44,481 bases of DNA from an uncultured Peptoniphilus sp. (GCF_943913915.1 NZ_CALUAA010000011.1:1-44481); one strand, 5' to 3'; counted from the stretch's first letter, positions 33,537 through 43,030 are shown. Made by a program: numbers and translations. The notes: a model not told the origin generated them from the sequence alone.

Positions 33537-35924
33537 AAAATCTTCCTCCTTTTTACCTTCTTTGTCCTTATACCCTTTTTCATTAGGATTAACAGATTTA
33601 TTTTCATTCTTGAGAGAAATTAATTTCGGTTCTACAGAAATCTCGCCTGTTTCCGAACGATCCGCCTCTTCAAGCTTCACGAGATTTAGGCGAAGGGCGT
33701 TTGTTACGACGAAGACCGAGCTGAAACTCATGGCGAAGGCGGCGATCATGGGACTTAGTGTCCAGCCGAAGGATTTGTAAAATACCCCGGCCGCTACGGG
33801 AATACAGATCACATTGTAGAAGAAGGCCCAGAACAGATTTTGTTTAATGTTTCGAATGGTGGCTTCGGAAAGTTCCACGCCGCTTACCACATCTAAGAGA
33901 TCGCTGTGCATTAAAACCACATCGGCACTTTCCATGGCAATATCCGTTCCGGCGCCGATGGCGATACCCACATCGCTTCTTGCGAGGGCCGGAGCATCAT
34001 TAATGCCATCGCCGACCATGGCGACCTTCCCTTCTTCCTGATACTTCCGCACAAAGGCTTCTTTTTCATCGGGCAGGACGCCGGCGTGAATTTTATCGAT
34101 GGCGAGATCTTTACCGATCACTTCCGCCGTCTTTTCATTATCGCCGGTGAGCATAACAATACGCTTGCCCTTGGCCTTTAGCTTTTTCAGGGCTTCCTTC
34201 GAATTTTTCTTCACCACATCTTTCGCGGCGATAAAGCCGAATAGCTCTTTCTCCGTTGCGAAAAAGAGAGGCGTCTTTCCTTCGTTGAGCGTACGTTGAA
34301 GTTCGTCCTCCACACCCTCTAATGAGTGGCCCAGTTCCTCCATCAGGCGAATATTACCTCCATAGAAGGTCTTTCCGTCGATGGTCGCCTTTAAGCCCCT
34401 TCCGGGAAGCGATTCGAAATCTCTTACATCTTCTGCGACTTTCTCGCCGTATTGTGATTCAAAGCTTCGAATAATACCTTCCGCCAAGGGGTGTTCCGAG
34501 GGTTTTTCCAGAGAATATGCAAGCTCAAATAAAGACTTTGCACTTCCCTCCTGCGCCACTATATCTGTGACGAAGGGCTTGCCATTGGTGATGGTGCCCG
34601 TCTTGTCTAAAATCAGTGTATCCACTTCGTGAAGGAGTTCCAAACTTTCCGCACTCTTATAGAGTACGCCGGCCTTGGCGCCTTTCCCTGTGCCTACCAT
34701 AATGGCCACGGGTGTAGCCAACCCGAGGGCGCAGGGACAGCTGATGACGAGGACGGAAATGGCGAGGCGCAGAGCAAACTCTTTATCGGCACCGAGGAAG
34801 AGCCATGTTACAGCCGTTACAAGAGCAATACCGATGACGATGGGCACAAAGACCCCGGCCACGCGATCGGCAATTTTTGAAATAGGTGCCTTCGTGGCGT
34901 TAGCATCTTCCACAAGCTCGATAATTTTAGAAATTGTCGTGTCGTCGCCGACGCGAGTCGCCTCCATTATGAGCCGACCCTGCCCGTTGGTAGTGGCCGC
35001 CATAACCTCATCCCCGGGTGCTTTTTCCACGGGAATGGATTCACCGCTTAAGGCGGATTCGTCGATGGCACTTAAACCTTCCACGACCTTTCCGTCTACG
35101 GGCACATTTTCTCCGGGACGGAGGACGATTTTATCGCCGATGACGATCTCTTCCACCGGCAGGAGAATCTCCTCGCCACCGCGAATCACCCTCGCTTCCG
35201 AGGGCGTCAGGTCCATAAGGGAACGAATGGCATCGGAAGTGCGGTGCTTGGCACGGGCCTCGAGCCACTTGCCGAAGTCGATTAGGACGACGATCATGGC
35301 CGCCGATTCAAAATAAAGTTGGTGCCCGTAGTGAAGTACCCGCTCCATATCTCCGTGGCCGAAACCGTAGGAGAGCTGGAAGATGACGATGATGCCGTAT
35401 AGATAGGCGGCACCCGAACCGATGGCGATTAAGGCGTCCATATTCGGATGGCCCTTCACCAAGGATTTAAAGCCGTTAATATAGTAATGGCGATTTAAAA
35501 ACAATATGGCCGTGGCCAACATAAACTGCAGGAGAGCAAAGCTCATTAAATTTTCCGTACCCGTTAAAAAACCGGGAACGGGGAGCCCCATCATGGACCC
35601 CATGGCGATATAAAAGAGCGGCAGCAGAAAGAGAGTCGATATGATAAGCCGCTTCTTTTTTTTCGCAAGATCGACTAAAAAGGGATCTTCCGCCGGCTCC
35701 TCTTTTTTCTTCCCCTCTACTTTTTCTGGAAAGGCCTTGTAACCGGCATCATCCACTGCTTTTAAAATATCATTTTCTATGCCGTCCTTAGCGACCACCT
35801 TCATAGAATTGGTCAGGAGATTCACCGCTACGGAATGCACCCCTTCCACCTTGGAAACTTCACGTTCCACGGCGGCGGAACAGGCGGAGCATGTCATGCC
35901 CTCCACTCTAAATTTTTGTTCCAT
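33330..35924 (-). CDS. copA: Copper-translocating P1B ATPase CopA with fused C-terminal CopZ domain
   Basis: 864-aa copper pump. An N-terminal HMA domain has GMTCSAC (Cys12 and Cys15); the membrane motif is SCPCALGLATPVA, typical of Cu(I) transporters; LDKTGTITNG is the phosphorylation site; GDGINDAPALA is the hinge; YNVICIPVAAG and SMSFSSV-like residues lie in the last helices. Ordinary CopA proteins end near NALRLNLVKLEE, but here a roughly 50-residue Lys/Glu/Asn-rich linker leads into a second HMA domain (residues 797-864, GMSCQHC) equivalent to the chaperone CopZ. ATG 35924 has AAGGAGG just upstream and is preferred over a start nine codons earlier. Transcribed alone. Confidence 0.92.
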   Translation of the reverse strand: MEQKFRVEGMTCSACSAAVEREVSKVEGVHSVAVNLLTNSMKVVAKDGIENDILKAVDDAGYKAFPEKVEGKKKEEPAEDPFLVDLAKKKKRLIISTLFLLPLFYIAMGSMMGLPVPGFLTGTENLMSFALLQFMLATAILFLNRHYYINGFKSLVKGHPNMDALIAIGSGAAYLYGIIVIFQLSYGFGHGDMERVLHYGHQLYFESAAMIVVLIDFGKWLEARAKHRTSDAIRSLMDLTPSEARVIRGGEEILLPVEEIVIGDKIVLRPGENVPVDGKVVEGLSAIDESALSGESIPVEKAPGDEVMAATTNGQGRLIMEATRVGDDTTISKIIELVEDANATKAPISKIADRVAGVFVPIVIGIALVTAVTWLFLGADKEFALRLAISVLVISCPCALGLATPVAIMVGTGKGAKAGVLYKSAESLELLHEVDTLILDKTGTITNGKPFVTDIVAQEGSAKSLFELAYSLEKPSEHPLAEGIIRSFESQYGEKVAEDVRDFESLPGRGLKATIDGKTFYGGNIRLMEELGHSLEGVEDELQRTLNEGKTPLFFATEKELFGFIAAKDVVKKNSKEALKKLKAKGKRIVMLTGDNEKTAEVIGKDLAIDKIHAGVLPDEKEAFVRKYQEEGKVAMVGDGINDAPALARSDVGIAIGAGTDIAMESADVVLMHSDLLDVVSGVELSEATIRNIKQNLFWAFFYNVICIPVAAGVFYKSFGWTLSPMIAAFAMSFSSVFVVTNALRLNLVKLEEADRSETGEISVEPKLISLKNENKSVNPNEKGYKDKEGKKEEDFMEHKTLTIEGMSCQHCVGRVEKALNDLDGVKATVTLEPGEAKVEGANLSEDVLKKAVEDAGYTVVSVA

Positions 35925-35943
35925 AAAACCTCCTTTTTCTATT

Positions 35944-35971
35944 AAATACATTACCTTTCATTCATGTATTT
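35944..35971 (-). promoter_or_regulatory. Inverted repeat in copA leader, candidate operator
   Basis: AAATACAT (35944-35951) and ATGTATTT (35964-35971) form a perfect 8-base inverted repeat with a 12-base spacer, between the -10 element and the ribosome binding site. It could bind a dimeric copper-responsive repressor. It does not match the CopY box TACAnnTGTA or a GC-rich CsoR site. Confidence 0.4.
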
Positions 35972-35973
35972 AT

Positions 35974-36002
35974 ATCCTACCAGTTCACTTTGTTATTGTC
36001 AA
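35974..36002 (-). promoter_or_regulatory. Promoter of copA
   Basis: TTGACA (36002-35997), 17 bases, TAGGAT (35979-35974) on the minus strand, 50 bases before the copA ATG. The -35 overlaps the final codons of addA. Confidence 0.7.
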
Positions 36003-38821
36003 TTTTCTCCAGCCTCCGCGAGGAGTTTTTCTATGGCCCTTTCCTCATCCGATTTTATCTCCACTTTATGGAAATTTCCGTCCGCCGAAGTCCAGAGATA
36101 AAGATCGGGCATCTCCCCTTTAATGGACTCGTAGGCCTTGCCGTAAAGGGCGATCTGCAATCGGTACTGATCGATAAGATGAGATCCTATGCCCCGCTCT
36201 CCGGTTTTAAAGTCCACAATGGCCGGGCGACCGTCAATGATACGGAGCTGATCATAAAATCCTTCCAGGATAACCTTCCCGAAGTTCGCGGAGAAGGGAA
36301 TTTCCGTACCGAGTATCTCCGCCCCTTCCAGTGTGCGATCATAGCGATCCATGGCCTCTTTTAATCTTGTCGTGTTTACGGCAAGTGATTCCCCCCGCTT
36401 TAAAATTCGCTCCTTTAAATCCTCATCGGGGCTTTTTGCCCTCTGGGCATAGTGGTGAAAGAGAGTGCCGAAGGCCAGGTAATTCTCTCCGCTGCCCTTG
36501 CCTTGCTCGATAATTTTCTCTTCCCGTTCGCGCAACAAGCCGCTGGCCGACACCACCTTCCGCTTATGAAGGCGAATCGGCGCCCGCTCGGAGATCGACA
36601 CAGCGGGATCTTCTTCAGTTGGAGACGGTACCATTTCCCTTACGTCCTCTTCCTCAAATTCGATCCCTTCTAAATAAGATAGGAGACCTGTGGAAGTTCC
36701 CTTAGATTTTATAAGATAGAGATAGTTTTCCGCCCGCGTCATGGCCACGTAGAGCAGACGGCGAATTTCCTCCCGATTCTCTTCTTTTTGGATCTCCCGA
36801 TTCAGATCATAGACAGCCGATGATCCGGGTCTGCGAATGCCCGCGCCGTACTTGGCCGAGTAATTAAAGAGTCCCCCCTCCCCTCGCTCCTTGGCGAAGA
36901 GATTGCCTATGTAGACTCTCTCATATTCCAGGCCCTTGGCGCCGTGCATGGTGGAAATGTCGATATCCGCCTCGCCGCCGAAAACCGCTTCCCCTACCTT
37001 CTCCCGCTCCGAATCTTTCCTCACCTGATTCAAAAAGCCTTCGATACTATGGCCTTCACGCTCGTAAGTTTCTGCAAGGGACAGAAAGGCGTCCACATTG
37101 GCCACGCCCTGTTCCCCCCTTCGGCGGAACACATGATGGTAATAGCCGCTCCAATCCATCAGTTCCTTCAAGAAAACATAGGGAGAACGCAGAGATTCCC
37201 GAGTCTTTAAAAATCCCTCAAAGCGCAAGTGCCGGGCGAGGGCATCCTCGGCGAGGGGAAGCCCCTTTTCCGATCGGTACAGATCCTCTCGCGACCAGCC
37301 TACAAAGGGCGAGCGTAAAGCGGCAAGGGAAAGATTCCCCTTCACCTTGGCTTCCAAGGCGATAACGAGATCCCGCACTTCCCGGGCCTCGTAAAAGCCG
37401 TCGGAACTTCTATTGCGATAGCGGATTCCCTGCTCCCGAAACACCTCTTCGTAGATGCTCATCCACTTTTTCCGCCAAAGGAGAAGGGCGCGGGAAGAGG
37501 CGGGGTTCTTTCGAATATCCTTGGCAATCCAGAGAGCTTCCCTGCGAATGGAATCCTCATCGTCTTCCCCTTCGCCCACATCGATTCCGCGACACTCCCA
37601 ATCCCCTTCTCCATGGCCGATGACCTCATCGCCGCCGAAGAGATCGGCAAAGTAATCTTTTATAATGGCAACGAGATCAGCGTGGGAGCGGTAATTGTTG
37701 ACGAGAGCCATGGCCGTGGCCCCCTCCTTTACCATCTCGTCACCGAAAGACTGACTGGTCGTAAGATCGGCGCCGCGGAATCCGTAGATGGATTGTTTTT
37801 TGTCGCCGACGATAAAGAGGGTACTCTCGCCTTTCAACGCTTTCAGCAAGCGAATCTGGAGCGGGTTCGTGTCTTGAAACTCATCGACGAGCAAATGATC
37901 GTAAGCGGGCGCGATCACACCCGATTCCAACAGAGATGTGGCCTTTTCCAGAAGATCCTGAAAATCCACAACGCCTCTTTTCCTCTTCGCCTTTCCATAG
38001 GATGCGTCCAGCAATTTCAGCGTATTATTTATGGATTCAATATAGGGCTTATTTTTCCCTTCGTATAAGAGCCCGAGCTTTTCTTTTAACACTTTAAACT
38101 CCTCGTTTAAAGGGCCCTTCGCCGCAGCGAGCCTGCCGATGGCGGGAAAGTTTTCGAAATAAGCGAGCTGCTCTTTAGGACTCATGATTTTTAGAGCTTC
38201 GTTGCCGGGCGCTTCTAAATACTTATGCACCTGAGAACTGCCGGAGCCGATGGCCGATCGGAGCCTCTCCGTAAAATCGAGCCACTCCCCTAAGACCTCG
38301 CCTCCTATTTCCTCCACCGGACGAAGTTTGTGGAGCACGCCCTTGGTGCGGTACTTGTCGTACGCCTCAACAAAGCCATATTTCACCCCTTCCGGAGAAA
38401 TATCCGCCTCATCCATTAAATCCAAGAGCATCTCGTCGGAAAAAATCTCCGGCGCCACCTCGTCGAAACTCCGCTCCAAAAGAGCCCGGGCTTCCCCCTC
38501 ATTTAACTGCTCCATAGCTTCCAGAGTATTCGCTTCAATATCGTAGAGGGAAAGGAGATGGCGGCAGAAGCCGTCGATAGTCATCACCGTCACCCGCCCC
38601 GGCGCAATCTCCCCGAGGGCCGATTCGATCCGCGCCCCCATTTCCTCGGCGGCACGATTGGTAAAGGTAATGGCGAGGATGCGGTCATCGGTCTCCTCCA
38701 AAATATGCTTCACCCGCTCCGTCAGCACACGGGTTTTCCCCGCCCCGGCACCGGCGGTAAGGAATATGGAGCGATCGTAACCTGTGGCAGCCGCCTCCTG
38801 CTCCTTATCTAATCGAAACAT
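35999..38821 (-). CDS. addA: AddA-like helicase-nuclease subunit
   Basis: 940 aa, shorter than B. subtilis AddA (about 1230). SF1 helicase motifs are complete: Walker A AGAGAGKTRV (about 23-32), LVDEFQDTNPLQ, GDKKQSIYGFRGADL, NYRSHADL, STMHGAKGLEYE and VAMTRAENYLYL. The C-terminal PD-(D/E)XK nuclease core is ILEGFYDQL then AIVDFKTGE (near 880-890). It unwinds and cuts double-strand break ends together with AddB for recombination. The ATG overlaps the addB stop by 13 bases with AAGGAG upstream. Confidence 0.88.
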   Translation of the reverse strand: MFRLDKEQEAAATGYDRSIFLTAGAGAGKTRVLTERVKHILEETDDRILAITFTNRAAEEMGARIESALGEIAPGRVTVMTIDGFCRHLLSLYDIEANTLEAMEQLNEGEARALLERSFDEVAPEIFSDEMLLDLMDEADISPEGVKYGFVEAYDKYRTKGVLHKLRPVEEIGGEVLGEWLDFTERLRSAIGSGSSQVHKYLEAPGNEALKIMSPKEQLAYFENFPAIGRLAAAKGPLNEEFKVLKEKLGLLYEGKNKPYIESINNTLKLLDASYGKAKRKRGVVDFQDLLEKATSLLESGVIAPAYDHLLVDEFQDTNPLQIRLLKALKGESTLFIVGDKKQSIYGFRGADLTTSQSFGDEMVKEGATAMALVNNYRSHADLVAIIKDYFADLFGGDEVIGHGEGDWECRGIDVGEGEDDEDSIRREALWIAKDIRKNPASSRALLLWRKKWMSIYEEVFREQGIRYRNRSSDGFYEAREVRDLVIALEAKVKGNLSLAALRSPFVGWSREDLYRSEKGLPLAEDALARHLRFEGFLKTRESLRSPYVFLKELMDWSGYYHHVFRRRGEQGVANVDAFLSLAETYEREGHSIEGFLNQVRKDSEREKVGEAVFGGEADIDISTMHGAKGLEYERVYIGNLFAKERGEGGLFNYSAKYGAGIRRPGSSAVYDLNREIQKEENREEIRRLLYVAMTRAENYLYLIKSKGTSTGLLSYLEGIEFEEEDVREMVPSPTEEDPAVSISERAPIRLHKRKVVSASGLLREREEKIIEQGKGSGENYLAFGTLFHHYAQRAKSPDEDLKERILKRGESLAVNTTRLKEAMDRYDRTLEGAEILGTEIPFSANFGKVILEGFYDQLRIIDGRPAIVDFKTGERGIGSHLIDQYRLQIALYGKAYESIKGEMPDLYLWTSADGNFHKVEIKSDEERAIEKLLAEAGEN

Positions 38822-41316
38822 AAGCTCTCCTTTCTGCAGAGATCAGCGAAATCACAATACTCGCACACGCTCTCATTATTGGGCTCGGCGGGAAAGTCTC
38901 CGGCGACCATGGAGTCGATAGTCTCTTGAAGGGCTCTCTCCGCCCCGTCTAAAAACGCGCCGAATTCATCTCCGGAAATCCCCCGTTCTTTGCGCAAGCG
39001 GTAATAACTACCTGCATCTTCCACATTGCGAAGCATCACCGATTCCGTTCCCTTTTCGATGGAGACATATTCGAGAGACACCACCTTCTTATCGATAAAG
39101 CGGCGCGCCCCGGCATACATGGCGAGCTGCATGGCCTCGTAAGCTATGATGGAATCGAAGGAGGGCGTGTTCTTCGCCTTGTAATCGATCAACACCTCCC
39201 GCCCATCATCGTCTTCGTCGACGCGGTCGATCACCCCTCGCACAGAGTAATCCCCGAATGGATAAGTAAAGGGCGCCTCAAACCGCACCGGATGAAAGCC
39301 CTTGTTTCGCTTCTCGTCATCGAGACGGCTTTCTTCGTTTTCGATAGTGGCGAGAAGGGCCCGCAGCATATCCCGCTTTAGGATCGGGCGAAGATAATCC
39401 GCCACCGTATGGCCCACCGTGTCGTCGAATCCTCTTGCGAGAGCCTCTTCAAGTTCCCCTTTCTCCAGATCCCCTTGAAAATAACGGGCTAAAAGATCGT
39501 GGTAAAGATTCCCCGTGGATAAACGACGCTCACGGATAAGCCCGTCTACCTCCTGATTCAGCACGCGACCGGCGAAATATTTAAAGGGGCAAGACAAATA
39601 GAGATCCACGGCGGAAGGAGAGAAGGAAGCCCCCTGCATTTCCTCCAGGCGATGGACCCGGGCCTCCTCGCCGAAACCCTCTTCCGATGTCATGAGCATG
39701 TCCTTATTGGGGAACACTTCGCCCACTTCGTCCAGGTCCACCACATCCCCTTTAAATTCCGCAAAAAGAGACGCCTCTTCCCCGTCGCCCCATTTGTAGA
39801 GGAGCGCCTCCTTCGCCGATGCGACGGAATAAGAAAGGGCCAAGCTGTCCCGCTCCGGGTCCAGGTAATCAGGGAAAAGACCCGCTTTTTGCAAAGATTC
39901 GATATTGGTATAATGAACCAGATCATTTTCTCCGGCTGCGCAGGGGAAGCGCTGATCCAGCCCGAGGACGTAGAGCACATCGTAATCGTAGCCGAAGCCC
40001 GCCGTAAGGGAAGTGATGTTCACCCCTTCACAACCTTCCCCTTCCATACCGCTTCTGAGAATCGACTCAAATTCTTCGCCGGTAAGTTCGCCGTAATCCC
40101 CCGCCTGCATTTCCATGGCGTGGAGTAAAATCTCCCGGCTTTCGGGGTCGAGAATATGTGAAATCTCCCCAGTCCGCCGAGCGAAATCATCAAAACTTCC
40201 CTTACCGAAGGTTGAAAGCTTCTCTAAATAGTCCATGGAGCGGAAGAGCAGATCCTTTTCCTCCTCCTCTAAAAAAAGACGGAGAGATCGGCGACTTTCC
40301 CAGTCGGAGAGATCGTCCATGCTCAAACTCTCTAAAATCTGAGCCAATCGTCTGCCTTCTTCCATAGTGCACAAGGGCGAACGTAAAAAGGCCGCCAAAT
40401 TGGAGATCTTGTCGTCCAATCGCCAAAAGAGGCGGAGCAAGTCGAATACCCCGTTCTCGTCAAGAGGAAGAACTTCCCGCGCCACGGGAATCCCCGCAAG
40501 ATCGAAACTCTTCTCTACCCCATCCCTGTCTGACCGGTGGAGCACGATGACGCCGATCTTTAAATCCGGGCAATTAGTTAAGCGGCGGTAAACATCATCT
40601 ACAACATGGCGTAGGGCCCTCTCCCGCTGAAGGGATTTAAAAGCACTGATCTTTGATTCGACTATATCGCTCTCCATAAAATCTGCGGCTGGCAAATCTT
40701 TCTTTAAAAAGCGAGTCGCTCCGTCCTCATAGCCCTTAAATGGCAGATAGATCCGAACATCGCAAACTTTGTCCAACTTATGTAAAAGAGCCCGATCGTC
40801 CCTGGAAAAACCCGTAAAGCCGAAGACATCGTAAACACGCTTCTCGTAAACCTTAGAGACAAGAGCCTCCTTTGTAATCGAGAGCTTCCCTCGGAAATTC
40901 GCCTCCTCGCAGGCCACTTGATAGCAATCGAGAAGCTCGGGAATCTCCTCTCGCCAGGAATAGGGAAGTTTTTCGTAATGTACACCTTCCACATCCATTG
41001 CTTCCAGCAGGCGGAAGAGAGATTGTAACTTCTCCAAAGATTCCACGGCTCGAAACACCGTATGACCTTCCCGCAGATGTTTGCGGAAATAAAAGAGGGC
41101 CTCCCCTTCGCCCCGAGGAGCGTCGATGGCGAGGATCTCCGTCAGATCGTCGAAGGTAAAAAAATCGATATGGAGAAAACCGCCACGATCCCGCAAAAAA
41201 TCCTTCGCCCGAGCGATTTGAGCCAGATTGGGCATAATGACGGCCCGCCGACCGACTACATCTTCCCGGAAAAGACACTCCGGCCCGGCGCCTAAAGGCA
41301 ATTCATAACACTTCAC
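38809..41316 (-). CDS. addB: AddB-like nuclease subunit with Fe-S cysteines
   Basis: 835 aa, shorter than B. subtilis AddB (about 1170). The C-terminal RecB-type nuclease has VDEDDDGREVLIDYKAK (catalytic Asp and Lys). The four iron-sulfur cysteines typical of AddB are present: one in LYLSCPFKYFAG (near 585) and three in SVCEYCDFADLC at the end. The N-terminus (ELPLGAGPECLF) lacks the GKT of the Walker A present in B. subtilis AddB. Start is GTG 41316 with AGGAGG upstream. It follows the RluA-type gene by 10 bases. Confidence 0.85.
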   Translation of the reverse strand: MKCYELPLGAGPECLFREDVVGRRAVIMPNLAQIARAKDFLRDRGGFLHIDFFTFDDLTEILAIDAPRGEGEALFYFRKHLREGHTVFRAVESLEKLQSLFRLLEAMDVEGVHYEKLPYSWREEIPELLDCYQVACEEANFRGKLSITKEALVSKVYEKRVYDVFGFTGFSRDDRALLHKLDKVCDVRIYLPFKGYEDGATRFLKKDLPAADFMESDIVESKISAFKSLQRERALRHVVDDVYRRLTNCPDLKIGVIVLHRSDRDGVEKSFDLAGIPVAREVLPLDENGVFDLLRLFWRLDDKISNLAAFLRSPLCTMEEGRRLAQILESLSMDDLSDWESRRSLRLFLEEEEKDLLFRSMDYLEKLSTFGKGSFDDFARRTGEISHILDPESREILLHAMEMQAGDYGELTGEEFESILRSGMEGEGCEGVNITSLTAGFGYDYDVLYVLGLDQRFPCAAGENDLVHYTNIESLQKAGLFPDYLDPERDSLALSYSVASAKEALLYKWGDGEEASLFAEFKGDVVDLDEVGEVFPNKDMLMTSEEGFGEEARVHRLEEMQGASFSPSAVDLYLSCPFKYFAGRVLNQEVDGLIRERRLSTGNLYHDLLARYFQGDLEKGELEEALARGFDDTVGHTVADYLRPILKRDMLRALLATIENEESRLDDEKRNKGFHPVRFEAPFTYPFGDYSVRGVIDRVDEDDDGREVLIDYKAKNTPSFDSIIAYEAMQLAMYAGARRFIDKKVVSLEYVSIEKGTESVMLRNVEDAGSYYRLRKERGISGDEFGAFLDGAERALQETIDSMVAGDFPAEPNNESVCEYCDFADLCRKESLCFD

Positions 41317-41326
41317 AAAAACCCTC

Positions 41327-42268
41327 CTACTTATAGCGCAAACCTACGGAGTTCATGGCGTCCTTAAACTTGCCTCCCGGCTCGGAAATAATCGTCTTCT
41401 CGGAAAAATCGCCGTAAACGGAAGGCGGGAATACCAGGCGATAAGCGTGGAGCAATTGGTGATGGAGCTCCGGAAAACGACGGCTCTTCTTGCCGTACTT
41501 CTGATCGCCTACGATGGGGTGACCGATAGAAGCCAGCTGCTGGCGAATTTGATGGGTTCGCCCGGTAACGAGCTCCGCCTCCACGAGAGTAAAGCCGTTT
41601 TTATAGTCCAGGGGCCTGTAAATTCCCTTGGCATACTTGCCGTCCTCCCCTTCCACCATGCGATTCTTGTCCCCTTGCTTTTCCAATCGGTTTTCCACCG
41701 TCTCTTCCGATTCCAAATGCCCCTCTACAATGGTGAGATAATACTTTTCAAGCTTCCGCTCCCGAATCCACTCATTGGCGTCTCGAAGTCCTTCCGCCGT
41801 CTTGGCGCCTAAGATCAGGCCGCTGGTGTTTCGATCCAGACGATTGCAGATGGAGGGAATAAAGGTGTTCTCCAGACGGGGGTTGTATGACTTCGTATGA
41901 ATCAAATAAGTGATCATATCATCCACCATATTCCGCTCGAACTTCTTCCCCGTGCCGTGACTTAAAACCCCTACGGGCTTTTCCATCACGATAAAATCAT
42001 CGCTTTCCGCCACGATCTTCGGGAACCGGCCGGCGATCCTGCGAGGCGTCTTGGAAAATTTGGCGATGGTCTCGTCGGAGAAATAAACCTCCACCTTATC
42101 CCCCAACTCCAGTAGATCTTCCTGTTTCGCCTTCTTGCCGTTTACCGTAATATTCTTCTTTCGAATCGATTTATATAAAAGCGACGCCTTCGCCTTGGGA
42201 AAAAGCTTGCGCACATAGCGATCCAATCGCATGCCGGCGTCATTTATGTCAATTTCATAACTGGTCAC
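41327..42268 (-). CDS. RluA-family rRNA/tRNA pseudouridine synthase
   Basis: 313 aa. An S4 RNA-binding domain fills about residues 10-75 (MRLDRYVRKLFPKAKASLLYKSIRKKNITVNG), then the RluA catalytic domain with ICNRLDRNTSGLILGAK near residue 145, where the Asp after RL is the nucleophile, and HQIRQQLASIGHPIVGDQKYG near 243. It modifies uridines in structured RNA, most likely 23S rRNA as RluC/RluD do. Start is GTG 42268 with GGAGG seven bases upstream. First gene of an operon with addB and addA. Confidence 0.9.
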   Translation of the reverse strand: MTSYEIDINDAGMRLDRYVRKLFPKAKASLLYKSIRKKNITVNGKKAKQEDLLELGDKVEVYFSDETIAKFSKTPRRIAGRFPKIVAESDDFIVMEKPVGVLSHGTGKKFERNMVDDMITYLIHTKSYNPRLENTFIPSICNRLDRNTSGLILGAKTAEGLRDANEWIRERKLEKYYLTIVEGHLESEETVENRLEKQGDKNRMVEGEDGKYAKGIYRPLDYKNGFTLVEAELVTGRTHQIRQQLASIGHPIVGDQKYGKKSRRFPELHHQLLHAYRLVFPPSVYGDFSEKTIISEPGGKFKDAMNSVGLRYK

Positions 42269-42296
42269 GGGATGCCCTCCTTCTGTGGAATTCCTA

Positions 42297-42305
42297 TGGT
42301 ATAAT
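42297..42305 (+). promoter_or_regulatory. Extended -10 promoter of the gene at 42359
   Basis: TGGTATAAT, the same nine bases as before tdk and tig, 54 bases before the start codon. No clear -35. It diverges from the rluA-addB-addA operon. Confidence 0.55.
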
Positions 42306-42358
42306 GATTCTATATATTGATTATAACGAAATAAAAGATAAAAAGGAAAAGAGGCACT

Positions 42359-43030
42359 ATGAACTTCAACGGAAAATTATCCAAGGCAGTCGTGAGCCTG
42401 TTGCGCACCATCGGAGTGCTGCTCATTATCCTTGCTCTCCTCTTTATTATTAAATGGCGTATGAACCACATGTTTGCCATGATGGCGCCGGAGGAAAAAA
42501 AGGAAACGAGCATCACCGAAGAAATTAAATCATCGAAAGATCAGTTGAACAAAATCAGCGACGTAGCGAAAGATGCTTCCAAGGAAAGCTCTCTCATCAA
42601 ATTGGAAGATACCAATGTGGAATCCGTGGCCGAACAATTGAAAAAAGAAGGGCTCATCCGCGACAAGGCCGCCTTCGTCAACATGGCGACTCAATCGGGC
42701 CTCGGCGATTACATTACCGCCGGCAGCTACGAAATCCCTGCCGGCACATCCCCGGAAAGCATTATAAAAAAAATTACGGAGACGGGACTTCAAAAGGCTA
42801 CACGTACTGTCGTTATCGAAATTCCTGCCCATGCCAACGACGAGATTATCGCGAGCATCGTGGCAAAGGAAGACCTGGTTGCCGACGAATACACTTTCCT
42901 TGAAATGATTAGGGAACAAGGCGCCGTACCCAGAATTAAATCGGGCGGCTACACCATTCACGCACCTCTTCCGCCCCAAGAACTTCTAGATACCTTGATG
43001 CAATACGATCCTACACAACAAGCACAATAA
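42359..43030 (+). CDS. Membrane-anchored MltG/YceG N-terminal-like protein
   Basis: 223 aa. Residues about 12-33 form one membrane anchor, then a charged coil-like stretch (about 45-75), then two tandem-looking LysM-like modules: VESVAEQLKKEGLIRDKAAFVNMATQSGLGDYITAGSYEIPAGTS around 83-127, like the region before the catalytic domain of endolytic transglycosylase MltG, and a second IIASIVAKEDLV...GGYTIHAPLPPQELLDTL around 160-215. The catalytic glutamate domain of MltG is absent. It may bind peptidoglycan or a partner; this is inference. AGAGG lies before the ATG. Confidence 0.6.
   Translation: MNFNGKLSKAVVSLLRTIGVLLIILALLFIIKWRMNHMFAMMAPEEKKETSITEEIKSSKDQLNKISDVAKDASKESSLIKLEDTNVESVAEQLKKEGLIRDKAAFVNMATQSGLGDYITAGSYEIPAGTSPESIIKKITETGLQKATRTVVIEIPAHANDEIIASIVAKEDLVADEYTFLEMIREQGAVPRIKSGGYTIHAPLPPQELLDTLMQYDPTQQAQ

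Noticed and set aside
34675..35316. 213-codon open frame antisense to copA.
   Set aside because: No ribosome binding site, composition rich in Thr/Ser/Arg/Ile as expected for a shadow of a conserved ATPase gene.
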